A stretch of 64,000 nucleotides of DNA, taken from NCBI GenBank assembly GCA_007258455.2, contig VDFB02193867.1, forward strand, positions 570,505,328-570,569,327, in the 5' to 3' direction. This DNA comes from Sequoia sempervirens (lineage: Eukaryota; Streptophyta; Pinopsida; Cupressales; Cupressaceae). The number at the start of each line of letters is the position of its first letter. Position 1 is the stretch's first letter. The notes below the pieces were generated by a model, which saw only the letters and a program-made list of their open reading frames with translations, had not been told where the DNA came from and did not search any database. Below, in pieces: positions 23,421 through 34,720 of the stretch. Position numbers and translations under genes: made by a program.

Positions 23421-23595
23421 TGTAGGATTTTATGGTGAAATCCTCAAACACCCCAAGATCACCCGCAAGACAAAATAATTTCCACAAGAGAGAAGTGATA
23501 TAAATATCATACTATCATTAAGGATGAAAGAATGCCAACCTGGATATGGAAAATTACATATGATGCCTTGCTTATATACGCAAGGAGTGAGATAG
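23421..23595 (-). repeat. 5' LTR of element A, first part
   Basis: Matches 21762 onward and breaks at GATAG (23591-23595), the target site used by element B. It resumes at 31179. Confidence 0.88.
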
Positions 23596-25839
23596 TGTTA
23601 GGAAATTTGGGAGCGTATCTAGTGAAAACTCCATACAGTAGTGCCTTTGGTAACTTTCATTTCGATTAGGTTACCTCAAAGACACGTTCAACTATGTCCT
23701 AAAGCAGAAACAAACACAGTTATTTCCCACATTGATCCTTCTGAGAAAAACATATGTGAATTCAACAACAATCAACAACACAGATGAAAGATAAAACAAA
23801 AAAATAGAACACAAAGATTTACGTGGGGAAAATCCTTTCAGATAAAAAACCCCACACTCCAAAGATCGAGCCACTGTATTATTCAGCAACAAATCAATTA
23901 CAAGACAATTTCAGGCTCTTAGCCTTTTCAGAGATTACATCTTGTTCATCTAGATACAACTGGTAGCAAACACCCCCAGAGAGATCAGGAGAGATTCCAG
24001 CATAACACTACCTTTCTCTTCCTCTGCTTCGACCTCATGGCTTCGGCCTTTCGGCCAGCCACTCAGTCCTCACTCTATCATTCTCTCTCTTGCTCTCGGC
24101 TCTTCAACTCCTTGGCTTATCAGCCTGTCAGCTTCCATCACTATAGAATGTCCAATGCATTCATGTACATTTGTTCTCATACGGCTCTATGAATCGGTTC
24201 AAGATCATAACTGTCAAAACAACAACCTCCAACTCAACATCCTTATCAAAACATAGATGTTTCCATTTCCTCGTGTAGATTTTTACCTTCCACACAGAAA
24301 CAGTCGCAACGGTTCACATCCTGTTCTCGGATTGGTCCACATCGTACCACGTCGGACAGTCTTCACTCGGTCAACAGCGATCAGCTTGTGTCGCATGTCG
24401 GTGAGACACTAGAAGTGTCTCCCTGATGCCACAAGACCTGATTACACATTGTCGCCAAGAGTCCTCTCCATCGACAAGAGGTTCCACCGAGCTTACAAGT
24501 TACATCGACCTTAGCAAGCACATCGGTGAGACTATCGCTATCGCCGGGAGTTCACATCGAGTCTTCAAGTCATATCGAAACCCACATAGTCGCCAAGAGT
24601 TATACTGATATCAGGTTTCCCATTGGCAAGACAATTTCTCTTCGCCAAGAGATAATATCGATGCCTCCATGTTACTCTGAAGTCTCCTATCAGCCAGACA
24701 TTCCATCTTCGCTAAGACACCGAGCTTAGGAATCATACCGAACACATTCAAGAGTTGGCGAGACTTATCATCTTCGCCAAGGCCTTATATCGAGGTCTTA
24801 AGTCACCCCAAGCGCTGCATTCACCAGTCGGAAAGACTTATGTCTTTCACCGAGACCACATACCGAGCGCCCATGTCTTTCTGAGTCAGCAAGACTTTTG
24901 ACTTTGCCAATACCTTTCACCGGGAGCAGAGAGCTACATTGATGACTTTAGTTGCATCCCTGTCAGCGAGACCAACACCTATCGCCAAGACTTCATGTCG
25001 AAGTCTCCAGGTTACCCCGAGCTCACCTTTCACCAAGAGTCACGCCGAACGCATCCCACACCATTGGTGAGACAAATTCCCATCACCATGACTTCATAGT
25101 GAAGCCTTCAAGTCATACCGATGACTCCAATCAGTGAGACATCTCCTGGTCACCAAGACTACATGTCGATAGGAACAAGTCATGCCAATTTCCACATTGG
25201 CCAGATAGACCAAAGGTCATGTCGATATCAACAAGACTTCCTATCATCGCCGAGACATCATTCTGATACATATGAGTTTCCCTGATGACCACGAGCAAAG
25301 TCGGAAAGACTTTACATATCGCCAAGACTTCATGTCGATACCCTTTGAGTTACTTTGAGTGTATTCAATTGGCCAGCCGTCTCCCAATCACCAAGAGATC
25401 TTCCCAAATGTTCAAGTCACCCTGATGACTACAATCGATGAGACATCTCCCTGTCGCTAGGACCACATACCGACACACTTGAGTTACCCCGACAACTCCA
25501 GGAGAAAACATATTGGTGAGACAACCCTCCATCGCTAAGACTTCATATTGAAGCAAACAGGTTACACCGATGACTCAGTCGCCATAGGTCACACCGACAT
25601 CTGCTAAGCACCCAATAACAAACCCTTCTGTCACCAAGACATTTCCACTCTGCAAAGGGTTATAGCGAATGCACCAAGTCATAGCGATAGGTCCATTCGG
25701 CAAGATAGAATCAAAGTCACAGCGACATGAGAAAAACATAAGATTACTGAACTGTCAGTTGGCCAGACACCATGAATGTCACAGCGACCATGCTTTCTAA
25801 GAGGATTTAGCCTGTGAGATTGAGGCACATTTTCCAACA
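23596..25839 (-). repeat. 3' LTR of element B
   Basis: 2244 bp, partner of 28929-31173. Includes the copia-type paired tract GTGGGGAAAATCC...AACCCCACACTCC at about 23823-23858 and the repeat array at about 24380-25700. Confidence 0.93.
24380..25700. repeat. degenerate tandem array inside the element B LTR
   Basis: About twenty variants of TCGCCAAGACTTCATRCCGA recur every 46-88 bp (mean near 62). They are separated by text with AAGTCAYACCGATGACTCC- and TCGGCGAGAC-like words. The matching array in the other LTR is at 29715-31030 and is colinear, so the array predates insertion. Confidence 0.8.
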
Positions 25840-25852
25840 ATCTCCCACTTGA
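25840..25852 (-). other. polypurine tract of element B
   Basis: Minus strand TCAAGTGGGAGAT abuts the 3' LTR. A weak purine tract, but in the expected place. Confidence 0.55.
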
Positions 25853-28800
25853 CGAAGATCACACAGGCACCTTCAAAGCAACTAGGAACTAAGATCACAC
25901 TAGCTCCACCAGTTCAAACACCGCAATACTCAAGACACCCAATCAACATGATTCAACAGATAACAGTCCACCATACAATCTACAACCAAGACCAGGAAAC
26001 CAATTGCAAACCACTATCCAATGAAGCAACTGATCGCAGCCATCTAGGAAACCACATAGACCTCAAACATGCTCTCATGCTCCATCAAGAAATCAGCTCC
26101 AACATCCAAGATGTCCACCATCTAGGCAACAATCCTATCATCTTCCAACATGGTACATGTGGAAGAAAGATACAAGCCAAGGTGAATAAGCACCATTCCA
26201 ACGAACACAAGCAAAAGATCCCAACGATCTCACCAACAAGATACTGCTACCACTTCACTGTGTTCAAATGCTATATAGAAGCAATATCAACTTCAAAGCT
26301 TCAAACAGAACACAACAGTGAAGTCATCCTCTAGAAACAAGAAAAAAAAAACTAGTTAGAACAACAATCAGAAAGACTGCTCCCATCCAACTGATAAACC
26401 CACATGATTGAAAATAGCACCCACAGCTCGTGCTATACCATCCAATCACACATACCTCACAGGTATCAACATTAGTAAACTTATGCCAAACGATAATCAA
26501 CTCATTAACAACAAAAACAAGTTCCAGTGTCAACCAGTTGAAGAAGACAAGACACATACAGGAACTCTCATTGCCAGAGTAATCCAGATCTGAAAGATCA
26601 AATGCATCAACAAGTCTACCAATACCAGCACATAGAAAATGTAACCATGTAGTACCAAGGAAATATCCACAATGATATGCACAACCTGCAACAACCTACC
26701 ACAAGAAACATTTCCCTTACCACACACCTTCACGGCCTCAGAGAGAAACTTTGCACATCATCTGCCTGTAGAAAATCCTCCTACATACACTTCTAATAGC
26801 CAGCTGTGACAAGAATGATCTTCTTCATATCCCAAAAGAAAGCCTTAACAACATCCATCTGTTCAATCACCAAGATCAAACCAATTTAACAAACAACATG
26901 GATGTAAGCATCTCTAAGAAGATCAAGCTAGTTCATTCCCCATTTTAGGAAATCAGCCCATACAACATCTCCTACCAATTCAAGGAGATAAAAGAAACTA
27001 TACAACTTCCACTATGAATCTTCTAGAATCATTAAACAGTAATTCAGGATCCATATCATGAAAGTAAACTTAATAATACACATCTAAAAAATATAATGGG
27101 CCAAATACCTTTCAGATAAGCTGCCAAGTAGACCAAGAGTGGGAACGAGAATACTCCTTTCAGGATATGCAAGTCATCATGACTAATCCAAGAGCAATCT
27201 CCTCATAGGTCTCTTATTGAACTCACGTTCAACCAAGGTGAAGGCTTCTCAAACTTTCTGCTGAACAAATTTAACAAAAGTAACAAGTAGCAACACATCT
27301 CTCATAAGAGAACAAACAACCTCACCTTATTCTTCATGTATCCATGAGTACTAGCAACTGATCATCTCATGCTAAACTTCAACTTCATTACTGCAACATC
27401 ATGAAGTATCAAGCAAATAATAAAAGCACTCAATACAAAAAGAATTTCTAGACCACTATCAAAGTTCTAATCAGCTGAAATAGGAACTTATCATGACATC
27501 ATGATCTACACATCCCCTTAGGAGATACCATGCTCCAAGTGACTTCACCATTGTATCAAGTACAATGCACAATGCCAAAACTCTAGTGCACCAAGAGTAT
27601 ACCATGACATAAAGCAAATAGACTTAAAACCAACATCACCTGTCAAGCACCACCAACACCTTAGCCAAAGACTCCAAGCATCCTCCATGGTTCCAAGATG
27701 TTGCACATCTTCAAGTAATTTCCATGCAAAAGAGAAAGAACCCTTCTGCAACACTAAAGAAGACCATTCACCACCATGTGATGAAACCACAGTCACTGCT
27801 AAAGCTCCCACTGAAAAGTGACACCCGAGCTCTCCAAGCATCATGACCACCTGCTACAGGTTCCCTTAACCGACTATTCAGGTACTCAAGAATATCCATC
27901 CTATCATCTCAAAACAATCACACCAATGCACAAGTGACCACAGACAAGGCCAACTTACAAGTTTGTACCAACAATGAATCAACCTTGTGGATATAGACAG
28001 TCCACATCCGAGTTGTCTCATAGCAAACACGTAGGTAAAGACAGCCCACAACATTGCACAACCCGCAGATCCATTCAACAGAAACGTGCAAACCCATCGT
28101 TGCATTGGAAACTGCATCACTGAGATATCAAAGAGAATAACCATGTAGACAACATGACTCAAACACCAGATCACACCAGATCTTACTTGCCAAACATGTT
28201 CACAACGAGCACCATAATCAAGGAACACCACCACAAGAATGTTGAGTGACAAATCACTTACCAACACTCCCATGCAGAGAAGAAAACATACCTCCTCAAG
28301 CCATGCACCAAGCATGCATGCAGACCTGCAACTATCTCATCTAGGAACACCCCAAAAGGCCAATGCCTAGACAATAGCTTAACAACAACTCCACATGATC
28401 ACAAGTTTTTGCTTAACCGTGTAAAACCTGCAAAACCACAAAGCCATGCAAGTACAAAACATCCTTACAAAGGAAACAATAGTTCAAGAGAATCTAGACC
28501 CCTTTCAAGCCAACTCTAAACCACCAACATGTACATGCATCCGAGAAAGAGAGAAAGGCTATTTCAGAAGATTGCAAATCATTTAATGATTAACTTCATA
28601 GCCTTCAAGCATTCAAGGTTAACAGGAAACAGTGCCTTCCAACACTAGGAACCACCACCTAGCATAAGCACTCTAAAAAAATCCACCTCATACTTCAAGG
28701 TTAAACCTTTACCAGCCAGGAGACACAGATCACAACATGATCAACTCCTTTTTCCATCTTGACCATCCTTCAAGCTGCATGCTATCTCAGAATACCACAA

Positions 28801-28913
28801 GGCTTCCACTCATCAAAGCATCAATCCATCAGTCCATTCCTCTAGATTTCTTCTAGCCCATCAAGCTAAGAAATCTTCACAAGAGAAATATCCAGAACCA
28901 ACAACCAAAAGAA
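25853..28913 (-). other. non-coding internal region of element B
   Basis: About 3 kb. The longest frames (145 and 101 codons, minus strand, 27878-28315 and 27545-27850; 161 codons, plus strand, 25849-26334) match no family I know. Their W/C/L-rich or H/Q/T-rich make-up mirrors base composition. No catalytic motifs are visible. Probably non-coding and packaged by proteins of another copia element. Confidence 0.7.
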
Positions 28914-28926
28914 GGCTTTGATACCA
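28914..28926 (-). other. primer binding site of element B
   Basis: Minus strand TGGTATCAAAGCC, one mismatch from the tRNA-Met type TGGTATCAGAGCC, two bases from the LTR. Confidence 0.88.
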
Positions 28927-28928
28927 CT

Positions 28929-31173
28929 TGTTAGGAAATTTGGGAGCGTATCTAGTGAAAACTCCATACAGTAGTGCCTTTGGTAACTTTCATTTCGATT
29001 AGGTTACCTCAAAGACACGTTCAACTATGTCCTAAAGCAGAAACAAACACAGTTATTTCCCACATTGATCCTTCTGAGAAAAACATATGTGAATTCAACA
29101 ACAATCAACAACACAGATGAAAGATAAAATAGAAAACTAGAACACAAATATTTATGTGGGGAAAATCCTTTCAGATAAAAAACCCCACACTCCAAAGATC
29201 GAGCCATTGTATTATTCAGCAACAAATCAGTTACAATACAATTTTGGGCTCTTAGCCTTTTCAGAGATTACATCTTGTTCATCTGGATACAACTGGTAGC
29301 AAACACCCCCAGAGAGATCAGGAGAGATTCCAGCATAACACTACCTTTCTCTTCCTCTGCTTCGACCTCATGGCTTCAACCTTTCAGCTAGCCACTCGGT
29401 CCTCACTCTATCGTTCTCTCTCTCACTCTCGGCTCTTCAGCTCCTTGGCTTATTAGCCCGTCAGCTTCCATCACTACAGAACGTCCAATACATTCATGTA
29501 CATTCATTCTCATACAACTTTGTGAATCGATTCAAGATCATAACTGTCAAAACAACAACCTCCAGCTCAACATCCTTATTGAAACGTAGATGTTTCCATT
29601 TCCTCGTGTATATTTTTCCCTTCCACACAGAAATGGTCGCAACGGTTCACATCCTGTTCTCAGATTGGTCCACATCATACCATGTTGGACAGTCTTCACT
29701 CGGTCAACATCGATCAGCTTGTGTCGCATGTCGATGAGACACTAGAAGTGTCTCACTGATGCCACAAGACCTGATTAGACATTGTCGCCAAGAGTCCTCT
29801 CCATCGACAAGAGGTTCCATCGAGCTTACAAGTTACATCGACCTCAACAAGCACATCGATGAGACTATCACTATCGCTAGGAGTTCACATCGAGTCTTCA
29901 AGTCATACCAAAACCCACATAGTCACCAAGAGTCATACCGATATCAGGTTTCCCATCGGCAAGACAATTGCTCTTTGCCAAGAGATAATACCGATGCCTC
30001 CGTGTTACTCTGAAGTCTCCTATTGGATAGGCATTCCATCTTTGCTAAGACACCAAGCTCAGGAGTCATACCGAACACATTCAAGAGTCGGCGAGACTTA
30101 TCGTCTTCGCCAAGACCTTATACCGAGGTCTTAAGTCACCCTGAGTGCTGCATTCACCAGTCGACAAGACTTATGTCTTTCGCTGAGACCACATACCAAG
30201 CGCCCATGTCTTGCTGAGTCGGCAACACTTTTGACTTCGCCAAGACCTTTCACCGGGTGCAGAGAGCTACACCGATGACTTCAGTTGCATCCCCATTGGT
30301 GAGACCAACACCTGTCGCCAAGACTTCATGCCGAAGTCTCCAGGTTACCCCGAGCTCACCTTTTGCCAAGAGTCACGTTGAACGCACCCCACACCATCGA
30401 TGAGACAAACGCCCGTCGCCAAGACTTCATAGCGAAGCCTTCAAGTCATACCGATGACTCCAATCGGCGAGACATCTCTTAGTCACCAAGACTACATGCC
30501 TATAGGAACAAGTCATGCCAATTTCCACATCGGCCAGACAGACCAAAGGTCATGCCGATATCGTCAAGACTTCCTATCATTGCCGAGACATCATTCCGAT
30601 ACATATGAGTTTCCCCGATGACCACGATCAAAGTCGGCAAGACTTTACATATCGCCAAGACTTCATGCCAATACCCTTTGAGTTACTCCAAGTGTATTCA
30701 GTTGGCCAAACATCTCCCAATCGCCAGGAGATCTTCCCGAATGTTCAAGTCACCCCGATGACTACAATCGGTGAGACATATCCCTATCGCTAGGACCACA
30801 TACCCAAACACTTGAGTTACCTCGACGGCTCCAGGAGAAAACATATTGGTGAGACAACCCTCCATCACTAAGACTTCATATTGAAGCAAACAGGTTACAC
30901 CGATGACTCTAGTCGCCATAGGTCACATCGACATCTACTAAGCACCTGATAATAAACCCTTCTGTCGCCAAGACATTTCCACTCTGCAAAGGGTTACAGC
31001 AAATGCACCAAGTCATAGCGATAGGTCCATTCAGCAAGATAGAATCAAAGTCACATCGACATGAGCAAAACACAAGATTACTGAACTGTCAGTCGGCCAA
31101 ACACCATGAATGTCATAGCGAGCATGCTTTCTCAGAGGATTTAGCCTGTGAGATTGAGGCACATTTTCCAACA
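28929..31173 (-). repeat. 5' LTR of element B
   Basis: 2245 bp, colinear with 23596-25839, including the array at about 29715-31030. Followed by the GATAG target duplication. Confidence 0.93.
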
Positions 31174-31178
31174 GATAG

Positions 31179-31394
31179 GATTAATAGACAAGATCATGAC
31201 AAGTGTCTTAATCCTATCACATGTGACAACTAACTAACTACCTAGGAAATGATGCAAAGATAAGATAAGTTCTAGAAAAGCCAACTAAGACTTCTAGAAG
31301 AATCTTATATCCTAAGTAAACTTAACATGTGAATATGTCCCCTAATTACCTAGTGGAATAAATTACTAGGTACAAGAATTTATTATTCACACCA
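31179..31394 (-). repeat. 5' LTR of element A, second part
   Basis: 216 bp that continue 23421-23595 and match about 21937-22149 of the other LTR copy. Followed by TTTAG, the probable target duplication. Confidence 0.85.
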
Positions 31395-31399
31395 TTTAG

Positions 31400-31894
31400 T
31401 CCATCCACCTCCATTAAGGTTATAGATTTAGTGGTTATAATAATGACCAAGAGATTTTTTTAGAATATAAACATCTCACCATAAAATATTGAAGTGGTCC
31501 ACATTGAGTTCAACAAATTCAATCTCAAATGTCTATGCTAGCCAAGAAAGTTATTATTGAGGTGCTTATCCTAGCAAAAAATGAGAAACTCATCTCCAAC
31601 CAATAGAATATCTTGGAAGAAAATAATAATTTGAAGGTTGATACCACCATGTAGGATGATATGATTGTCTTTTTGGAAAAGGATATTTTGGAAATCAAGG
31701 TCAATCTCCAAAAGGTGGTAGAATTTAGTAGAACCACTATCCAAAATAACACCAAAAAAGTATTAATATAATACATGAGAGAATTAGACCTCACTCAACT
31801 CAAGGGATTCCTAGACCAAGTTCCAAAAAAGAGGCTCAAAGGCTAGAGAGAATGCATAAAAGGATGTAGAGTATGTTGGAAGACACATTGGATC
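31400..31894 (+). pseudogene. degraded coiled-coil-like frame, unassigned
   Basis: From about 31515 a plus-strand frame reads SMLAKKVIIEVLILAKNEKL, NILEENNNLKV and FLEKDILEIKVNLQKVVEF. It is heptad-like, with TAG/TAA in place of likely Q codons. It could be LINE ORF1 or another element. It ends at the target site GGATC (31890-31894) of the giant gypsy element. Confidence 0.4.
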
Positions 31895-33108
31895 TGTAGA
31901 CACCTAAATTTGACCACCCCCGTATGGTCAAATTCACCCTTTGTATTTCTTTATCCTGCATCCTTAAACCATTAATTAAATAATTTATTATTTGATTAAT
32001 ATTTCCCTTATTCTAATTTCCCTAAGGTATTTAATAAATCAATTAAATACCTTACCCCCCTTTCATCTCTAAATTAAATAAATATCTCAATTTATTTAAT
32101 TTAGTCACTTTAGCCTTAATGAATTAAATCAATTTTTAATTCAATTATTCTCTCTCCAAATGTCACATCCTCCATAATCCCCTCTAATCTAAATTAGCTT
32201 AATTAATCTATAATTAAGATGTGCACACCCCTAATCATCATTAGGGTCACATCCTCCATAATCCCCCACTTGCCTCTAATCTGTCATTAATTAGCCAACC
32301 TAATCCCCATGCCATTTATGGCATATGTCCTTAGTCAACATACATTAAATGCTTTCTCTATGTGGAGAAGGCAACCCCTTCCCTATGTGAATTTTTAATT
32401 CACATTTATTTCCTCAATGCATTTTTAGGAACTTAAAATTCCTTCTCCCATCCCCATGAGGATTTTTGAGGAATTTTCAATTCCTCACATTTCCTCTCAA
32501 CCACATGTGGACAAAGAGCTCCTTTATGAGGAGATCTTGTCCAAATCCCAAGGTACTATGTAGCACCTCCATGTCATTCCTACATCATCCCCTCTTTCCA
32601 TCTCACCTACCACATGTCAGGATGTGAGGGCTTGTGGATTCTCAACTCACCCTATCCCTTGATCTGTCCATCTTGGCTCAATCTGGGCCCTCTGTTCATT
32701 TAGAGGCACTTCCCTTAAAAATGTTGGAATTTCCCTCATTTGTCATCTTTCACTTTTTGCTTACACACACAAGCACACTTAACAAGCATACACTTAACAT
32801 CCTCCATTATTGCAACATCTTTGAGCTCTCATCTTGTATCCTTCACAATACCCACAATCTCCATTGCATCCATCAACATCTTAGCTACATTTTGCACTAG
32901 GTTTCAAGCTATTTTGCTACCAAGGAGCACACATATCAAGAAATCAAAGGGCTGACCAATTTATCAATCTAAACAAGGTAAAAGGTTCTAATTTTCTTGT
33001 GTTTTTGTTTAGATTCAACTAGGACAATCTTGAGTGTTTTGTTTGTGTTTTCTATCTCGCATTTCCATTGTATTTTTGCATTCCTAGGTTAGAATTCACT
33101 TGCACACA
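31895..33108 (+). repeat. 5' LTR of the giant gypsy element
   Basis: 1214 bp, aligned over its length with 58105-59358. The 3' copy has about 40-50 extra bases near 58500-58545. The first 70 bp differ at about eight sites, and the rest look closer. Confidence 0.92.
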
Positions 33109-33132
33109 TTTTTGGCATGCCCGGTGGGACCC
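33109..33132 (+). other. primer binding site of the giant gypsy element
   Basis: TTTGGCATGCCCGGTGGGAC follows the LTR end after two T. The TGGCRTGCCCGGTGGGAC pattern is familiar from plant gypsy elements, but I could not assign the tRNA. Confidence 0.6.
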
Positions 33133-33519
33133 ACGTCATAGGTCATTTTTACTGTTTGTTGTTGTTTTAAATCTTGCAGGTTTGGATTTCACACACAGAG
33201 GCAAATCTTCCCTCGAGGGGAAAATTTACTAGTTACAGAGGTGGATTTGCATCAGACACAGGCAAACCTGAACCTACCCTTTCGTGAAAGGGGAAGTCTT
33301 GAAACTAATAGGCGAAATTGCTCGACACATAGGAGTGTATGCAGAGAGCTACCTGAATGGGTGATGTTGCTATGAACACAGGTGAATGTGCACAAGTTAC
33401 AAAGGTAGAATCATATACGTCTCTCCACCTGATAGGCAATTGCAACTTCGCCCATCCCCCCAAACAGGCAATCCTGACCTATAGACATGGGCGAACTTGT
33501 CTCACATAGAGGCAAATTA

Positions 33520-34720
33520 GTTATTATCTCGAATCTTAAATTTTTCAATTTGAGCTAGAATTTGATTTCGGTTTCAGGTGCTAACCAACCAACTTGTTTG
33601 TCGGTGATTGTGTTATTTTACTAACAATTTGTGTATCATTGTCCCATATTTAACAAAGAAAAGTGATCGAAACTACTAATCTATTTTCTACAGGACGGTC
33701 GGTTGAAGACCCATTAGTTACCTTTGTTTGTTATTTTTCACACTAATTTAGGTACACAACTTAATTAAAGGGTCAATTAACCTATTTTTTGTGCTTGGGA
33801 GCAAGTTGTTAATGTATCCACTGCCCTTGCACCTTTTGGTGATCCTAGGTGACGAGAAATTGCAACTTGTTCTAGTCCAGTCTAGTTTACCTAGGAAGTG
33901 CTAGTGCATCTAAGCTCTTCCCTTGCGCTACGTGCAAGCCTGGGGACCAGCTGAAGTGTCTAGTATTTCCTTCCCTTAGCGGGACCTGCCTAGGATTTGA
34001 TCACCCATGGGACGATCCCAACCACATGTTACCGATAGGGTATATAAAGGGGGGAGAACTAAAGTTGTACCCCAATCCAGTCACATCGTGTCTAGTGAAG
34101 CGTCAAAGCTAGGGTGATACCTAGATAAGATGTGCAAGGTTGTTCTGAGTTTCTAGTACCTCGTTGGGGCTCTTGATCCACGCTTGTGACAGACTGGTGT
34201 TCATGGTTGTGCCTCACGTACCTAGTGTATATCGAGGACGCACGAGATAGCCTATATAGCCTAGATAGAGACCTGTGTTTTAGCTGCGGTTTGGTGTAGT
34301 GTAGGGGATGTGCATCATACCCTGAAGTTACTCACCATGTACTCCCTTGGGTTGAGATAGAAATCCTCGTGGTGGACTACAATAGTCTTCGAGAGAGAGT
34401 GTGAAGGTGAGCCTGTGGTGTCTATTGATGACCATGTGCCGCTAAATTGCTAGCTATCCGCCTTCGTGAGAAAGGGTGATCTAGAGAACCACCATGGTAT
34501 CACGAAGTATTAATCTTGGGTTGTCCACCCAAGGTGGTGGGCCTACATCAAGTTTGTAAACCCTTAACACTAATTCTAGGATTGTGTTGCCTGGCATGTC
34601 TTCTTTGTGCGATACCAGTGCTTGTTGTCAATTCGAGTCAGTCTAGCCTTTTTGTCTATTGTTTGCTATGTTTTCTGTCCTTTTCCACAGTTTTCCTCTA
34701 CCCTCAATGGTGATTTTTCC
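33520..34720 (+). other. untranslated leader between the two repeat blocks
   Basis: 1.2 kb without a recognisable frame. Contains the TATA-like site at 34041 and otherwise unique sequence. Confidence 0.5.
34041..34048 (+). promoter_or_regulatory. candidate internal TATA box
   Basis: GGGTATATAAAGGGGGG at 34038-34054, a consensus plant TATATAAA, about 930 bp inside the 5' LTR end and 2.3 kb before gag. Could drive a leader or gag transcript; no downstream evidence. Confidence 0.4.

Larger units (their letters stand above)
23596..31173 (-). mobile_element. non-autonomous large LTR retrotransposon B (LARD-like)
   Basis: LTRs of 2244 bp (23596-25839) and 2245 bp (28929-31173) start TGTTAGGAAA and end TTTTCCAACA. 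The target duplication is perfect: GATAG at 23591-23595 and 31174-31178. The PBS next to the right LTR and the purine tract next to the left LTR place it on the minus strand. The 3089-bp internal region shows no gag, protease, RT or integrase. LTR differences are mostly C/T and G/A exchanges, many at CG sites. It inserted into the LTR of element A, so it is younger than A. Confidence 0.93.
21762..31394 (-). mobile_element. non-autonomous LTR element A, interrupted by element B
   Basis: A 391-bp LTR at 21762-22152 matches a second copy split into 23421-23595 and 31179-31394, also 391 bp in total. Both start TGTAGGA on the plus strand. A C-run next to the first LTR (minus strand AAGGGGGGG) is the polypurine tract, and a tRNA-Met-like PBS lies next to the second, so the element runs on the minus strand. 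Flanks are TCTAG (21757-21761) and TTTAG (31395-31399), matching at 4 of 5. The 1268-bp internal region has no retroviral domain, so it must have moved with borrowed proteins. Without element B it is about 2.05 kb. Confidence 0.88.

Noticed and set aside
24380..25700. A CRISPR-like array of regularly spaced repeats
   Set aside because: Plant DNA, degenerate units, variable spacing, duplicated in both LTRs, no cas genes.
25849..26334. A 161-codon plus-strand frame in element B
   Set aside because: H/Q/T-rich composition, no family resemblance, antisense to the element and inside a non-coding interior.
27545..28315. Minus-strand frames of 101 and 145 codons in element B, rich in W, C and L, resembling membrane proteins
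   Set aside because: Hydrophobicity follows from CA-rich plus-strand composition. No start context, no homologous block, and not gag-like.
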